Shown: in pieces, positions 1 through 12,700 of the stretch
How the letters are laid out: each line of letters starts with the position of its first letter
Position numbering within the stretch: position 1 is the stretch's first letter
NCBI GenBank assembly: GCA_000934455.1
Contig: KN885073.1
Location: 1 to 41,099, forward strand
Length of the DNA: 41,099 bases
DNA from: Apostichopus parvimensis
Lineage: Eukaryota; Echinodermata; Holothuroidea; Aspidochirotida; Stichopodidae
Direction of reading: 5' to 3'
Notes under the pieces: model-generated
Databases searched by the model: none
What the model was told of the DNA's origin: nothing
Seen by the model: the letters and a program-made list of their open reading frames with translations, nothing else
Program-made: the position numbers and the translations under genes

Positions 1-62
1 ATAAATAGCACAAAAAAATGTCAACCAACTTGGAGATTCAAAGTAGCACAGAACTGCAAATT

Positions 63-114
63 GCTCATTCAATTCAAGGCTCAATTCAAGGCTCATTCAA
101 TTCAAGGCTCAAGG
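63..114. repeat. Short tandem repeat, ATTCAAGGCTC type
   Basis: TCAATTCAAGGCTC recurs three times within about 50 bp, with spacing that varies between copies. It lies in the 3' flank. Confidence 0.7.
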
Positions 115-434
115 ATAGTGGACTATATTTTACTTTTAACAACATCATACTTCAAGGTGATAAAAAAAGAATTTCATGATCCATGAACTTTCATTTCTAT
201 GACATTATCATATTTACAAGTTATCAAGGTGACTTTATACCATATTCTATAATTATACAATCTTTTCCATAAAGTTTGCACACAAAAAAAAACTAATTGC
301 ACTACTGAAACTATTAGAAACTAAACAAGATTAGGCCAAAAAATCTCTCAAGACAGTTACCATCCTAATCCATCCTAATTGCAAATCCTGCCACCCCCCC
401 CCCCATCCCTCCATCCCCAATCATATCATCTAGC

Positions 435-440
435 TTTATT
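435..440 (-). promoter_or_regulatory. Candidate polyadenylation signal (AATAAA)
   Basis: Reads AATAAA on the minus strand about 190 nt past the stop codon, at a plausible 3' UTR distance. Another AATAAA overlaps the stop itself (629-634) and would give almost no 3' UTR. No transcript evidence decides between them. Confidence 0.4.
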
Positions 441-629
441 CTCTAAGTACTTAATTGTTAACTAGGAAGCCCTTGCTCCATATGCAACCATACATGCCAT
501 TCTTGCAGAATCCGAAATATTGTAGGAAAGAAAACTAACAAACATTGGTGACCTCTCAGATGGCCATAGCACACAAAAGTCTAATCCATATACAATACAT
601 TGTGGATAGAAAACAAAGAATTGAATTAT

Positions 630-749
630 TTATTTGTACTTGTTGTTAGATTGTTCCATAGCTTGTAGCTGCAGAATCATTTGGTGATTATCAGGTTCAA
701 GATTAGTCAAAACTTGTTCAGCAATCTTGTTCCTTAATCTGCTTCCAAC
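630..749 (-). CDS. CCDC162: CCDC162-like terminal exon 46 with stop (residues 2243-2281)
   Basis: The acceptor is TAATAG; 120 nt in phase 0 including the TAA at 630-632. It encodes VGSRLRNKIAEQVLTNLEPD then NHQMILQLQAMEQSNNKYK, a compact helical end that looks conserved. Choosing this exon rather than read-through of exon 45 is supported by the strong GTAAGT donor there and the perfect phase. Confidence 0.85.
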   Translation of the reverse strand, partial: VGSRLRNKIAEQVLTNLEPDNHQMILQLQAMEQSNNKYK

Positions 750-3700
750 CTATTAAAATAAAATAAAAAATAAAAAAAGAGATTTAAAAACAGGAAAATA
801 ATTCATCTCTATAGCAAACTGGCCTTTCCTTTATCAGTAATCCTGTTTGAAGATTTGGTATGAGAGCAAATTAAGAGGAATGGACCCAAGTGACTGTCAT
901 AAAAGTATTCACTTTTCAAATCAATTGTTCAAGCAAAAAACAAAGAAAAAAAATGGCATTTATGGATTCATGTAAGCCCAATAACTTTCCTGGAAGTTCT
1001 GATTACTCACAAAGTTGAGGGTTCAAATGGATAATTGTATGCGACAATAGCTCTGAGGGTGACAGTTTAGAGCGCTTCTCGAAACTTCAAAATGACTGAC
1101 AATTATTTGACTTTGTAGCATATTTTGTAGCATATTTAATACTGATGACCTTTGTAAAGTGGTAACATTCGTGGATTGTAACTTACTGTTTTGGGACGAA
1201 GGGTCATCCTCTCTGACCTGTCTTCACCTGGTTGATACACCATCCTTGGGTCAGGGGTCAATGACCTTTGCAGATAATTTGGAGGGAAACTGGTCCCCGG
1301 GGGCCAGGGTGTGCTGCTCGGTGTATCTCGGGAAGTCGACGCCCTACTCTTAGCAGATTTGTCCATAGATGTGCTGGCACGAGACCGCATGGCTGGATAT
1401 CGAAAAAATGTATATCTTTCGTATATAAGGCAGTGATTGAATGAAAAGAAAAGCCACCTGCCATGACTCAAGAAACAATCATTTTTCTTGTAACTTTGCC
1501 GAATCTTCATGATGCTCAAGAAGCTTGTTTCCATTTGATACTGAGTAGGATTTGTTAAATAACAAGTATCAATTACTGAGATTGAAAAGAGTGTGAAAGT
1601 TGCTCGATTTTTGAGTGCGACCTGAAATTTGGGAGGTGAATAGAAATTCTTTTATAATGAAACTTTGCTTCATCGCTTACATTAAACCAAATTCACTGAT
1701 TATTTAGTATAAAGTTCTCCAAGGCACTTTTTCTAATGACAATAAGAACAACATTCCCCCATGATCCTTCATTCATACAGATAAAGTTGCTGTATGATGA
1801 GGGGGGGGGGGAGGGCGGTGAGGGGAGTTTGGATGTAAAGAGAGTACACATTTCTACATTAAATAAAAGATTCTGCATGTAAATGCTAATTTGGGTGGAA
1901 AAATAGTAGAAATAACCCTTAGGAGATGAGTCGATATTCTTTGTTTAAACTAGGTAGGTATGACTTTGTATAACTTGCTGATGCAAAAAACCCCACCATA
2001 TATACAGTAAAAGCAAAACACCATATATACAGTAAAAACTAAAAGCCATATACACAGTAAGAATTACCTCTCCCTATTCTGTTGTGAGAAGACAATACTT
2101 TTCTTGTAAATGGCTCACATGCCATTCATTCCAATCGGTAACATAAAGGTTAACAAAGAAAACCATCACAAAAGGGGTTTTCTCTTTAATATGTTTCATG
2201 CATGTAAATAGTATGATAAAAGAGAGATATGTTAGATATTACAAGCTTAATTAATCGACACAGTGGTGTAGTGTTCAGTTATAAAGGTTAGGATGAATGT
2301 GGGTTAGTTTATTGGTTTAGTTGACAAAGCAGATACCTTTACTCTCACTTGATATTAAATGGCTTACGAGTCCAGGTTACGAGTGGGCGTGCTCTTAAAT
2401 ATGTCACGATGTAACTAATTTAAACTTGTTAACACTTGATCACTGTTACTATGTGCTTGTTACTAAATACCTACAATATACTTGTTACTAAATACATTAT
2501 ACTTGTTACTAAATACTTACAATATACTTGTTACTAAATACTTACAATATACTTGAATATACTTGTTACTAAATACTTAGAATATACTTGTTACTATATC
2601 CTTACCATATACTTGTTACTAAATAAGTACCTACTCTATACGTGTATCTAAATATATAGTTGTTAGTTGTTACTCTATATTTGTTACTAAAAACTTATTA
2701 TATACTTGATAGTTTGTACTATATACTTACCATTATACTTGTACTATATACTTGTTACTATTTACTTGTTACTATAGTTGTTACGGCATACCTCTTCCTA
2801 TATCACAAAAAACTTAGCATGAACTAGTCAGATAGGTAAAATGTGTTCAGATAGGTTCACTATAGTGTTCCTCAACATCTCTTCACTTAACCCTTTCAGC
2901 AGGAATCCTTTCTAAGAAGGAATTTCATGATAAACACTGGATATGCTTAGGAAGCACGGCTAAGGGATTATTAAACAGCAGTAAAAGCATGAACTGGTGT
3001 TAAAGAAAACTATGAAGTAGAGGTTAACGACTGTTAAAATGCAAGGAAATGTTGATAAATTTGGAAGGGTGCATGATGGTATGATAGGTTGTATACCAAT
3101 CATGTAAGGACCAACAAACAAGTCATTCCATAAACTAGGTATCCAACTTTAGCTTGTGACATTCTTTTGTAGGTTTGCTACAGTACTGCAAACAGACGGA
3201 TATATGATACGGATTTATGAAACCTTTGACTACAAGTAACAAGGCAAAGAATACACATGTGATATAACATCACTGTAGACAAGCTAACCAATTATCACAA
3301 ACTTGTGCGACAGTTATTTTACAAATGGCAAACCAAGTTGGTTCTGTGTGTAACGAGTATACCAAAGAATGTCACAAAGTTGGACCCCATTTATTTAATG
3401 GAATGACCCATAAACTGAAATTATTCTAATAACACGTTCTTGAAAGTCTCTTTAGGAGGACAGAGTTGGTTGAACAAGTGAATCAAATATGAAATCTTTT
3501 GTTTTCGTCATTTACTAGACACAATTGTCACCAAATTATTGGACCCCACTTATTTAATGGAATGGTCCATAAACTGAAATTATTCTAATAACACGTTCTT
3601 GAAAGTCTCTTTAGGAGAACAGAGCTGGTCGAACAAGTGAATCAAATATGAAATCTTTTGTTTTCATCATTTACTTGAGTCACAATTCTGACCTAGAAAG

Positions 3701-6700
3701 GCAGGATTCAATTCGCACAAAATCATTTTTGCAAAAATTTAATCCAGAATAGAAATTGAGACAAGTTCTGATTTTTCTTTTCTTTAACTATTATTTCAAT
3801 GTAAGAAATTCATGAACTCTCTTAGTCTCCGTGTCAAATAACCAAGAAAAGGACAACAAATTAGAATTATTCTGCTTAGATAGATCTGATGTTAAAAGCA
3901 GCTAATGTTTGAGGTGTTATATGATTGATAACATGGAAGTAGATAGTTTTTTTTAAGCAAATCTCAAGTCACTAAATTATTTGGTTGATTTCTTGCGACA
4001 AGAATGTATTAACAAATTAGAGTGTTAACAGGTGAGAGTGAAAAGTCCATATTTGAGGGATAGATTGTGTAACCCAATGATAGATGCTGTGTTCGACTTA
4101 CGAGGAAGCTTTCCTGACGAAAACAGGCCTGTTTGTGAGGAAAAAAGCGATCAAAATTATCTGTTGGCTATGATTTTGTTTTGTGTAGTATTTATTTATC
4201 ATTAAAGAAATAATGCTCAAATTGCATCTACTGTTAAAATGTGAACTTTACAACATGCATTCTATGAACAACCCGTATCCCCATTTTCACCCTTATATCT
4301 CCCCTCCCCCCCGCCCTTCTCTCTATTCCACTCTCCTCCCCCTCCCCTCTCTACTCACCCCTGCTATGCTCCCCTATCCTCTGCTGACAGCCCCTCTCGT
4401 TCCCTTTACCCTCCCTCACACATTTCATTTTCCAAAAATTTCAGACCGGTCACAGCTGGAGAATGAGGAATGCTTCTAGACAACCATCCCAACACCCCAC
4501 TCTCATTCCAAGGACTATCAAAACGTTAGGCCGTACTGCACTTTCAACTCGACTCTAACTAAGAATCACCCCACAAATATATAGACACATGGAACAAAAA
4601 TGGCGGACAGGCTTCCCTTACTCATTGATGTGAACGGTCTGGACATGCTGGACACGGCTGCCTCGTAGTCGTAGACTTGGGTCTGTAATTCGTCGACTCT
4701 CTGAAAGGCGTCCAGCTTGAGATTTCTCTCGTGGTGTAGCCTCTGTTTCACGTGAGTGAACTCTCTACGATTCTTCTCTTGGGCAGTATGGTGCAGGTGT
4801 GTGGTACGCTGGAGATCATCCGACATGATCTGTATCCTCACTTCTTTGTCGTCGATGTCTTCCAACTGAACAACAAAATAAAATAAAACTGTTAGCAAAC
4901 TGCTTATCTACTAGAGAGCCTGTGTAATAGAATGTGTAAAAGTAAGTTGGCCTGACGTTTCGATCCTAGCAGGATCTTCTTCAAAGGCTAAATGACAACT
5001 AAAAAACAGACGCATTTAGGAACTCTGAAGTTAGAACCCTGAATTGAGACATTTTCGCTTTAAAACATGGTCAACCTCAAGTTAGCAGTGGTCTTTTTGG
5101 AAGGATTTCTTTAAAAGTCAAAACTACAATAAACAAAAACAAAAAACAAAAAAATAGGCCAATAATGTCATTTCATTTCTCACCATTTTTTGAAGATTAT
5201 CCGCTCTGGCTAGCTCCATCTGCCGAGCATTATAAGCTTCTTGATCCTCTCTGTGTTTCCTGTCTGTTTTGATCCGAAACTGAAGCAAGACAAACAAAAC
5301 AGACACCTTATACATCATCTCTAAAAGAGCATTTTGAATAAAACAAGGGGTGGAAATAAAGTCAAAGGACACACAAACCCAACCATTATCTTAACTTCAT
5401 ACGCAGAGATCTTTGTGATGGACAGCTTACCCAAAAATACTGCTCCGTTTGAGCATCCAAAGTTGAAAGGTGTGTCTGTAGGCTGGCATTTTGTAATACC
5501 TGCAAGTTCATAGTGTCACTAAGTTTTAAAAACTATGACTTTTGCTGTTTTTCCTTTTTTCATGTTTTCAAGGTAAAATCTTGACATTGGAACCAAATGC
5601 CATCATTAGATCTTGTCAAGAGCTTCAATTAAATTACATTTTCAAAACCCATCTTTCAGAAAATAAATATTGAAATAAATAAATTAAAATTGTTAAAGAT
5701 TGAAGTCCATGTGGCTCGATGATGTCATATTTAGACTCTTCGAGAAAGCAGGTCGTGACAAATATCTCTGTCACCTAGACCAATGATGATGATGGCAGGG
5801 TTTTTGTTCTCCATTCAATGATAAATCAAGAGAAAAAAAGGAAGACTTTTCATTGAAATTAATGTATCAAAATGAGGAGACTTGTCATTGAAATAAATGT
5901 ATCAAAATGGCTGCTAATTTTATTAAAGCATCATCATTTTTAACATACTTTAAAACATTCAACATGGAATTAAAAGAGAACTTTTAAATATTGATCTCTC
6001 AAAAGGACAATGATAATTATTTTTAAGGGTAGATAATGGTACCTCCTTCTCCAAAAGGTTCGATGTGCTTTCCCTCTCTCGTTCCGATTCGGACAGAGCG
6101 CCCCTCAGAGCGACCACCTGCTGCCTGAGAAGGATGACCTCCTCCTCGGCTGTCATCTTGATGAACAGGTAATCTTTCCGACATTTGTCGATCTCATTCT
6201 GTAGCCGACTGACCTGAATGTCAAAACGAAATATCAGATGCACTCTCACGAAAAAGGCAACAGCTGCCACATTTGTGCACATTTTGTCAATGTTCAGCTA
6301 CTGTTTTTTGAGTATAATTTAAACTACAAATGATTTTTAAAAACAAACGAAGATGTCAATTACTTATGCAAAGATTCAAGTTCCGATTAGGTGCAAAGTT
6401 TTTGTTCTGTGGAGTGGCCGGATTTTTTTTTTGGGGGGGGGGTTTCTCTCGTCTCAGTGTTTGGGATACAACTTGTCACTCTGGGAACCATTTCTTCTGT
6501 GGTTTATTGTCTGGCAGGCAAGGACTCATGTAGTCTTCACATCATGTGGAGTAGTTGTTTTTAACTAAAGACACTGAAATGGTATATGGTTCTGCAAACA
6601 AAGTTACAAACACTGCTATACATTTCTGGATTGTGTTGCAAATTGACTATCAAGTTGCATAGCATATTGTCTGGTGATACCAGGTAATTTATTCTCCATT

Positions 6701-9700
6701 TGCTGGTATTCTCATAACTGTCAACAATTGATCGTCTTGCTTAAGTTGTCTCACAACGACTGCAGTAACTAAATTTCATATGCATAAAATGCACCCACGA
6801 AGCGTTACCCAAGAAAACGTGACCTTCTCCATGGTTACACTTTACTTGACCAATCATTTCTTTCCAAGTACATGACACTCCATTGAACTTGACATAAGGT
6901 GTAGATTGACCATCAGAAAAGACAAGTCTTTACACTTACGTGTTTGTGTGCGTGTATGCGTGTTTGTATGTATGTATGTTAGTTTATCAATGGGTGACAT
7001 TTAGGTTAATACCTAATCACTTATCGTTCTTATTAAAGAATTTGAATCTGGGAAGGGAGTTATTTTAAATCTTAAAATCAGTAAAATAAATGTTTACAGC
7101 TTCCTGACAATCCAGAAATTATGTCAGTTGAATCATCCTGCACATTATCTGATCGACGTCATCGTGTATGATACAGTCAACAAACAGAAGGCAGGAGATG
7201 CATGTCACTGAATATCCAAACAATTATCTGAACAACATCATGATATTTAATCCAGCGGAAGAAAACAAAACTCTTTGCTCCCTCAGGCTTGCAACAGCAC
7301 GGCTGTGCTCCTTGATCAAATGTGATAGTCTTTATAGTTTAAGTTCAGTAATTCCGAAGGCCAGGTTATAGTAAGCCAACATATGCTCCTCTGAAACCCT
7401 ATCCATGTGATGACCATGGACGAACAACCCCCCTCCCCCACCCCACCCATTTCATGTCAAGCCTTCTCGTTTTCTATGAGAGTGGACTGTTTAGAGGATA
7501 GCAAGGCATGTAATGTAATTCACATGAGCAGGTACCTCAGCATTTGACCAATTTCTTAAATACTGAGGTAGGTAAGGACACCTCATTCATCATCGCTGCA
7601 GTGTTGCTGTGGTGAACAGAGTTGTTTCCTAATCCCCATTTCCTAAAACCAGAAAAGGCAATAACCTGTGATAGAATCCATTCAAGGACACTGCACAGCA
7701 ATGTTTCGTTAGGTCACAAGAATCTACTTTCTGCAGTTGTGGTTTGAAAATTAAACCTGGAAACCTAGAGGTTGTCGGTGGTTTGTAAATTAAACCTAGA
7801 AACCTAGAGGTTGTCAGTGGTGTGTAAATTAAACCTGGAAACCTAGCGGTTGTCGGTAGTTTGTAAATTAAACCTGGAAACCTAGAGGTTGTCGGTGGTT
7901 TGTTTATTAAACCTGGAAACCTAGCGGTTGTCGGTGGTTTGTAAATTAAACCTGGATACCTAGAGGTTGTCGGTGGTTTGTAAATTAAACCTGGAAACCT
8001 AGAGGTTGTCGGTGGTTTGTAAATTAAACCTGGAAACCTAGAGGTTGTCGGTGGTTTGTAAATTAAACCTGGAAACCTAGAGGTTGTCAGTGGTTTGTAA
8101 ATTAAACCTGGAAACCTAGGGGTTGTCGGTGGTGTGTAAATTAAACCTGGAAACCTAGCGGTTGTCGGTGGTTTGTAAATTAAACCTAGAAATCTAGAGG
8201 CTGTCGGTGGTGTGTTAATTAAACCTGGAAACCTAGAGGTTGTCGGTGGTCTGTAAATTAAACCTGAAAACCTAGAGGTTGTCGGTGGTTTGTAAATTTA
8301 ACCTGGAAACCTAGAGGTTGTCGGTGGTCTGTGAATTAAACCTGGAAACTAGAAGTTGTTGGTGGTCTGTAAATTAAACCTGGAAGCCTAGAGGTTGTCT
8401 GTGGTTTGTCAATTAAACCTGAAAACCTAGAGGTTGTCTGTGGTTTGTAAATTAAATCTGGAAAACTAGAGGTTGTCGGTAGTGTGTAAATTAAACCTGG
8501 AAACCTAGCGGTTGTCGGTGGTTTGTAAATTCAACCTGGAAACCTAGAGGTTGTCGGTGGTTTGTTAATTAAACCTGGAAACCTAGAGGTTGTCAGTGGT
8601 TTGTAAATTAAACCTGGATACCTAGAGGTTGTCTGTGGTTTGTAAATTAAACCTGGATACCTAGAGGTTGTCGGTGGTTTGTAAATTAAACTGGATACCT
8701 AGAGGTTGTCTGTGGTTTGTAAATTAAACCTGGATACCTAGAGGTTGTCGGTGGTTTGTAAATTAAATCTGGAAACCTAGAGGTTGTCGGTGGTCTGTAA
8801 ATTAAACCTGGAAACCTAGCGGTTGTCGGTGGTCTGTAAATTAAACCTGGAAACCTAGAGGTTGTCGGTGGTCTGTAAATATAACCTGGAAACCTAGAGG
8901 TTGTCGGTGGTCTGTAAATTAAACCTGGAAGCCTAGAGGTTGTAGGTGGTTTGTAAATTAAACCTGAAAACCTAGAGGTTGTCGGTGGTTTGTAAATAAA
9001 AACCTGGAAACCTAGAGGTTGCCGGTGGTTTGTTAATTAAACCTGGAAACCTTGAGGTTGTCGGTGGTTTGTAAATTAAACCCGGAAACCTAGAGGTTGT
9101 CGGTGGTTTGTAAATTAAACCCGGAAACCTAGAGCTTGTCGGGCAGTCACTCTAGCCGCTACGATTACGCCCGAGACCTAAAATGCCCAAAAAGTAATAA
9201 TTTTCACCTTCCTATTGTATGTCTCCTTAATCTTTGTAACCTTCCAGTTAGTCAGTGCTTTCATTTTCAGAACCACTTGGCCCATCTCCTCATTCTCCTT
9301 CCTCATCTGGTAAAGACTTTGAGCTCTCTTCATATTGATGTCCATCACCTCATCAGCTAAACGGATGTATAAGAAGAAAAATATGAAAACCGAGAACATT
9401 CATGCCACAGTGAAGAGAGTTTTCAACTAGCTTGGAAATCTATCAGTAACAATGTGCAACTATGCCATTTGGAATGTTAAACTTCGACAGTATCTCCATG
9501 GTGATATAGGCATAACAGTTCTGTTGAAAAGTACCAAGGACCCAAACTCAACCAAACATCATAGCTCTTGTTTGGCCTCCAATTTTTTCCACGCTCCGCA
9601 GAACCTTTTCTCAAGACTCTTGTCATTCTGATATTTTCTGTGGTTTGGGTTTTCAGTTTTCAACAGATATTTTCTCAAAAGAATAATCTGGATGTTGCAA

Positions 9701-12700
9701 TTGTTACCAAGTGAAATAAAATAAATGATGGCATTAAGTTACACCACCCACATGCATGATTAGGAATGAACGTTTCGAAGACTCATCAACCGTCTGTCCA
9801 AAATATACTTTACAGAACTTGCAATAATATTAAATCCGCTTACAGAAATTGGTGCATCCCCCCCCTCCCTCCCCCCAAAAAAAAAATACAAGCCTAGTCT
9901 AATTCTCAACAACTGAACTTGTTTTCTCATCAACAAATAACAATGTTACATATTCACACTTGCAAGTATTTCTTTTCACCAAAGAAGAAAGCCAGCAATT
10001 AATTAGAGATTTGTGAACTCACTTGGCGACAATAATAACATTAGCCTAAAACATTAAGATGCAAAGTTTGCCTAGACTTAATTAAGCAAATCAGTCTTTT
10101 AAAGTGACATACACAACTCTATGTAATGGCGTTTGCTTACAAGCAAAAAGACAGTTTCTCAAAAAAACAAAAATCTGTGATGCTTGTGAATACTGCAAGG
10201 AACTACAAATGTAATTTGTGATAAAGTTTTTATATGTTGTTAAACACTAGCAGACACTTTAAAATTATAATCAGAAGAAGTAAAATAAATCAAGGGTGAA
10301 CTCACATCCAGATCCCACAGACCTAGATTTGTATTTGCTCATTGCCTCTGCGGATTCTTCTCTCACCTCAGCCACAATCCCGTAGCATTCATCGTAGAGG
10401 CCCTTTCTGATAAAGTTTATTAAAGACAAACGGTTACTTTTGTAATTTTCTGAGTAGATATGTTCCCTAACATACAAATATGACATGAATTTGATAATAA
10501 ACGTCAAATAGTTGTTCAAAAATGAAAAAAGCTATTTTTTTAGCTAGGTTTAGAAGGTTAAGTATCTGGCCAGTTGGTTCCAGAATAAAACCCTCTTGGA
10601 TACCAATCATTTTGAAATAAAAAGTTTTCTCATAGCAATGTGTATCATGAATATTTTTTTTTTAAAACAATCGTGGAAATGCCCAAAGTTTACTAAAGAT
10701 ATTAAAGCAATGCCGACCATTTCATCCAAGTTAGTAATTTTAAGTTAACAAAGTACCTTTACATGGTTTTGCAAGACAGAAGTATAAAATTCTTATAACC
10801 TAGTTCACCTTCCTAACAAACTCCTCATTACTAAGACACTAATATGTTTGGACCCGACTGCTTAGGCATATATGGTCGGGTTGGATGTGTTTCCCATGAG
10901 GGTAGGGCAGGAAAATCATGATAATAATAAGTAATATTTATATAGCGCATAATCAGCCAAGCTGCTGAAAGCGCTTTACAAGTGTAAAACCTAAAAACAA
11001 ATAGTAACAAAGACCTAAATATTAAATATATATAACCAATAAAGCACAAAATGTAAAAGCCTAGAGCAACAATATAAAAAGCACCCGTAATAAACGATAA
11101 TAATTAAAGCCTTAAACGCATATAGTCCAAAACAAATTCAGAAAAGAAAAAAAATAAGAATTAATTAAATAGTTCCAACGTAGTATGCATATTAAAAATT
11201 AAAACACAGTCAATTACATAGTCAAATACGCTATGTAAGTGCCCTAACTGGCAACCAAGACACAGGCAACCAAGACAGGGGTTGTCAGTCAATATCTTTC
11301 AGTGAAAATAGTTTTTAATGACTCTCTTTCTTTGTTCATTTCATTTCCTTTCTTCATTTTTTTCATTCTTTTCCTTTAAATTTATTTCCCCTTCCAATAT
11401 TGAAGAGCCCCCTCTACCCGAATGGTAAATCCAGCCCTGACATAGCCTACAGTTACCTCAACTCTGTACTAGAGATGGTAAAGTGAAAAACCATGCAACC
11501 TTTGGGCTAATGGTAACCCCGAGCAACATGGTTGGAAATTGACTCATTGTACTGGATCCATACAGTATTCTCACTCACCCAAATTGATCAAACTTATTCT
11601 TGAGGCTGAAGGTTGACGAGAATAAGTTTTGAACGAGCTGATCGTACTCATCTCTGACCTGCTCTCGAATCTCCTGCTGCTGGGTCAGCGTCATCTCCCG
11701 CATCTCGTGAATCTTTGACCGGAGTGCAGTGATTTCTGAAACGAAGTAAGGGACATCCATGTCGTTCACCGAACATGGAATATTACATAACTTAATGGAG
11801 GGGAGACATGATGGTGATATTATTTGAGTTGGTAATGTTTCACATGGTAGTAAATTTAAAGGGTCTGTGGGCAAAATTATTTTTTCTTGTCTTACTCCAC
11901 ACCACACTCAGCTCACCCCTCACCCTCCCCCGGTGCCCCACCCTTCCACATCCTACCTTTGTTAGTGTTTGTGATGTTTGTCTTACCTAAAATCAGTTCA
12001 TGGCTTCTGTCAGCAAGCTGGCATTGGACATCAACCAGAGACACAGAGCTAGCTTCTGCACAAGCCCTCTGCAAGTGTTTAATTTCCTGTAAAGTTAAAA
12101 AGATTTCAAACTATAAATATTGGTTTAGACTCTTCTCACTGAGAAGTTTACCTTCAGTTGACTAAATGTTTGAATCGTGTGGAATGGTTAGACCATCCAA
12201 GGCAGAGAAGAAATAATTACTTTGGAAATGTGAGAGCTTCTTGAAAACCTCTATATAATAGGTTTTTCAGTACTAACACTTGTCCCGACTGACACCATTA
12301 ACTGATTTGAAAGATGAATCACTTGGTATGTTAGACCATCAAGTCAGAGATAAACAATTCCTTGGGGCATGTGAGAGCTTCTTGAAAAGCCTAGATATGT
12401 TAAGTTGTAAATAATTTTACATTATGTTGTCCTCAATATGTAAAGTTGGTCACGATTTTGAGAATCCATATTTGTACAAGGGGGTTGAATTATGGATTAA
12501 ACAGTGCTGTTACTAATAAGAAGGCAAACAAATCTACTAATGACATATTTAGAACCCATCAAATAGCAGGACACCTTTAAGATATACAAGCCTTACTTTG
12601 AAAGAAAAAAAAATCAAAATCCTAGTAAACAGTTGGACAAAAAAAATGGCTGTTTCAATGTTCTGGACTTCCAATCTATTAGCTCTTCCCTCAATACTGG

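Larger units (their letters stand above)
1..629. other. 3' UTR and 3' flank of the CCDC162-like gene
   Basis: AT-rich, with no credible coding frame. It holds a small direct repeat of the ATTCAAGGCTC type (about 63-114), a C-rich run near 391-417 and the candidate polyadenylation signal. I see no start of a neighbouring gene. Confidence 0.6.
1393..4621 (-). other. Intron between exons 44 and 45 (3.2 kb)
   Basis: No coding signal. It holds a G-rich run (about 1800-1825), a three-copy 25-bp tandem (1995-2060), a TACTTGTTACTAAA minisatellite (2446-2790), a 159-bp tandem duplication with an inverted partner (3122-3690) and a pyrimidine-rich tract (about 4300-4420). A phase 1-1 exon hidden here cannot be ruled out. 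Confidence 0.7.

Noticed and set aside
629..634. AATAAA overlapping the stop codon as the polyadenylation signal
   Set aside because: It would leave almost no 3' UTR; the AATAAA at 435-440 is more plausible.
1136..1186. Alternative C-terminus by read-through of exon 45 (17 residues then TAA)
   Set aside because: A strong GTAAGT donor lies at the exon end and a phase-matched conserved-looking terminal exon exists at 630-749.
4213..4479. Plus-strand open frame of 88 codons
   Set aside because: It is a Pro/Leu/Ser run made by a C/T-rich tract inside an intron, with no splice partners.
7738..9142. CRISPR-like array
   Set aside because: Units are contiguous 39-bp repeats with no unique spacers, in a eukaryotic intron.
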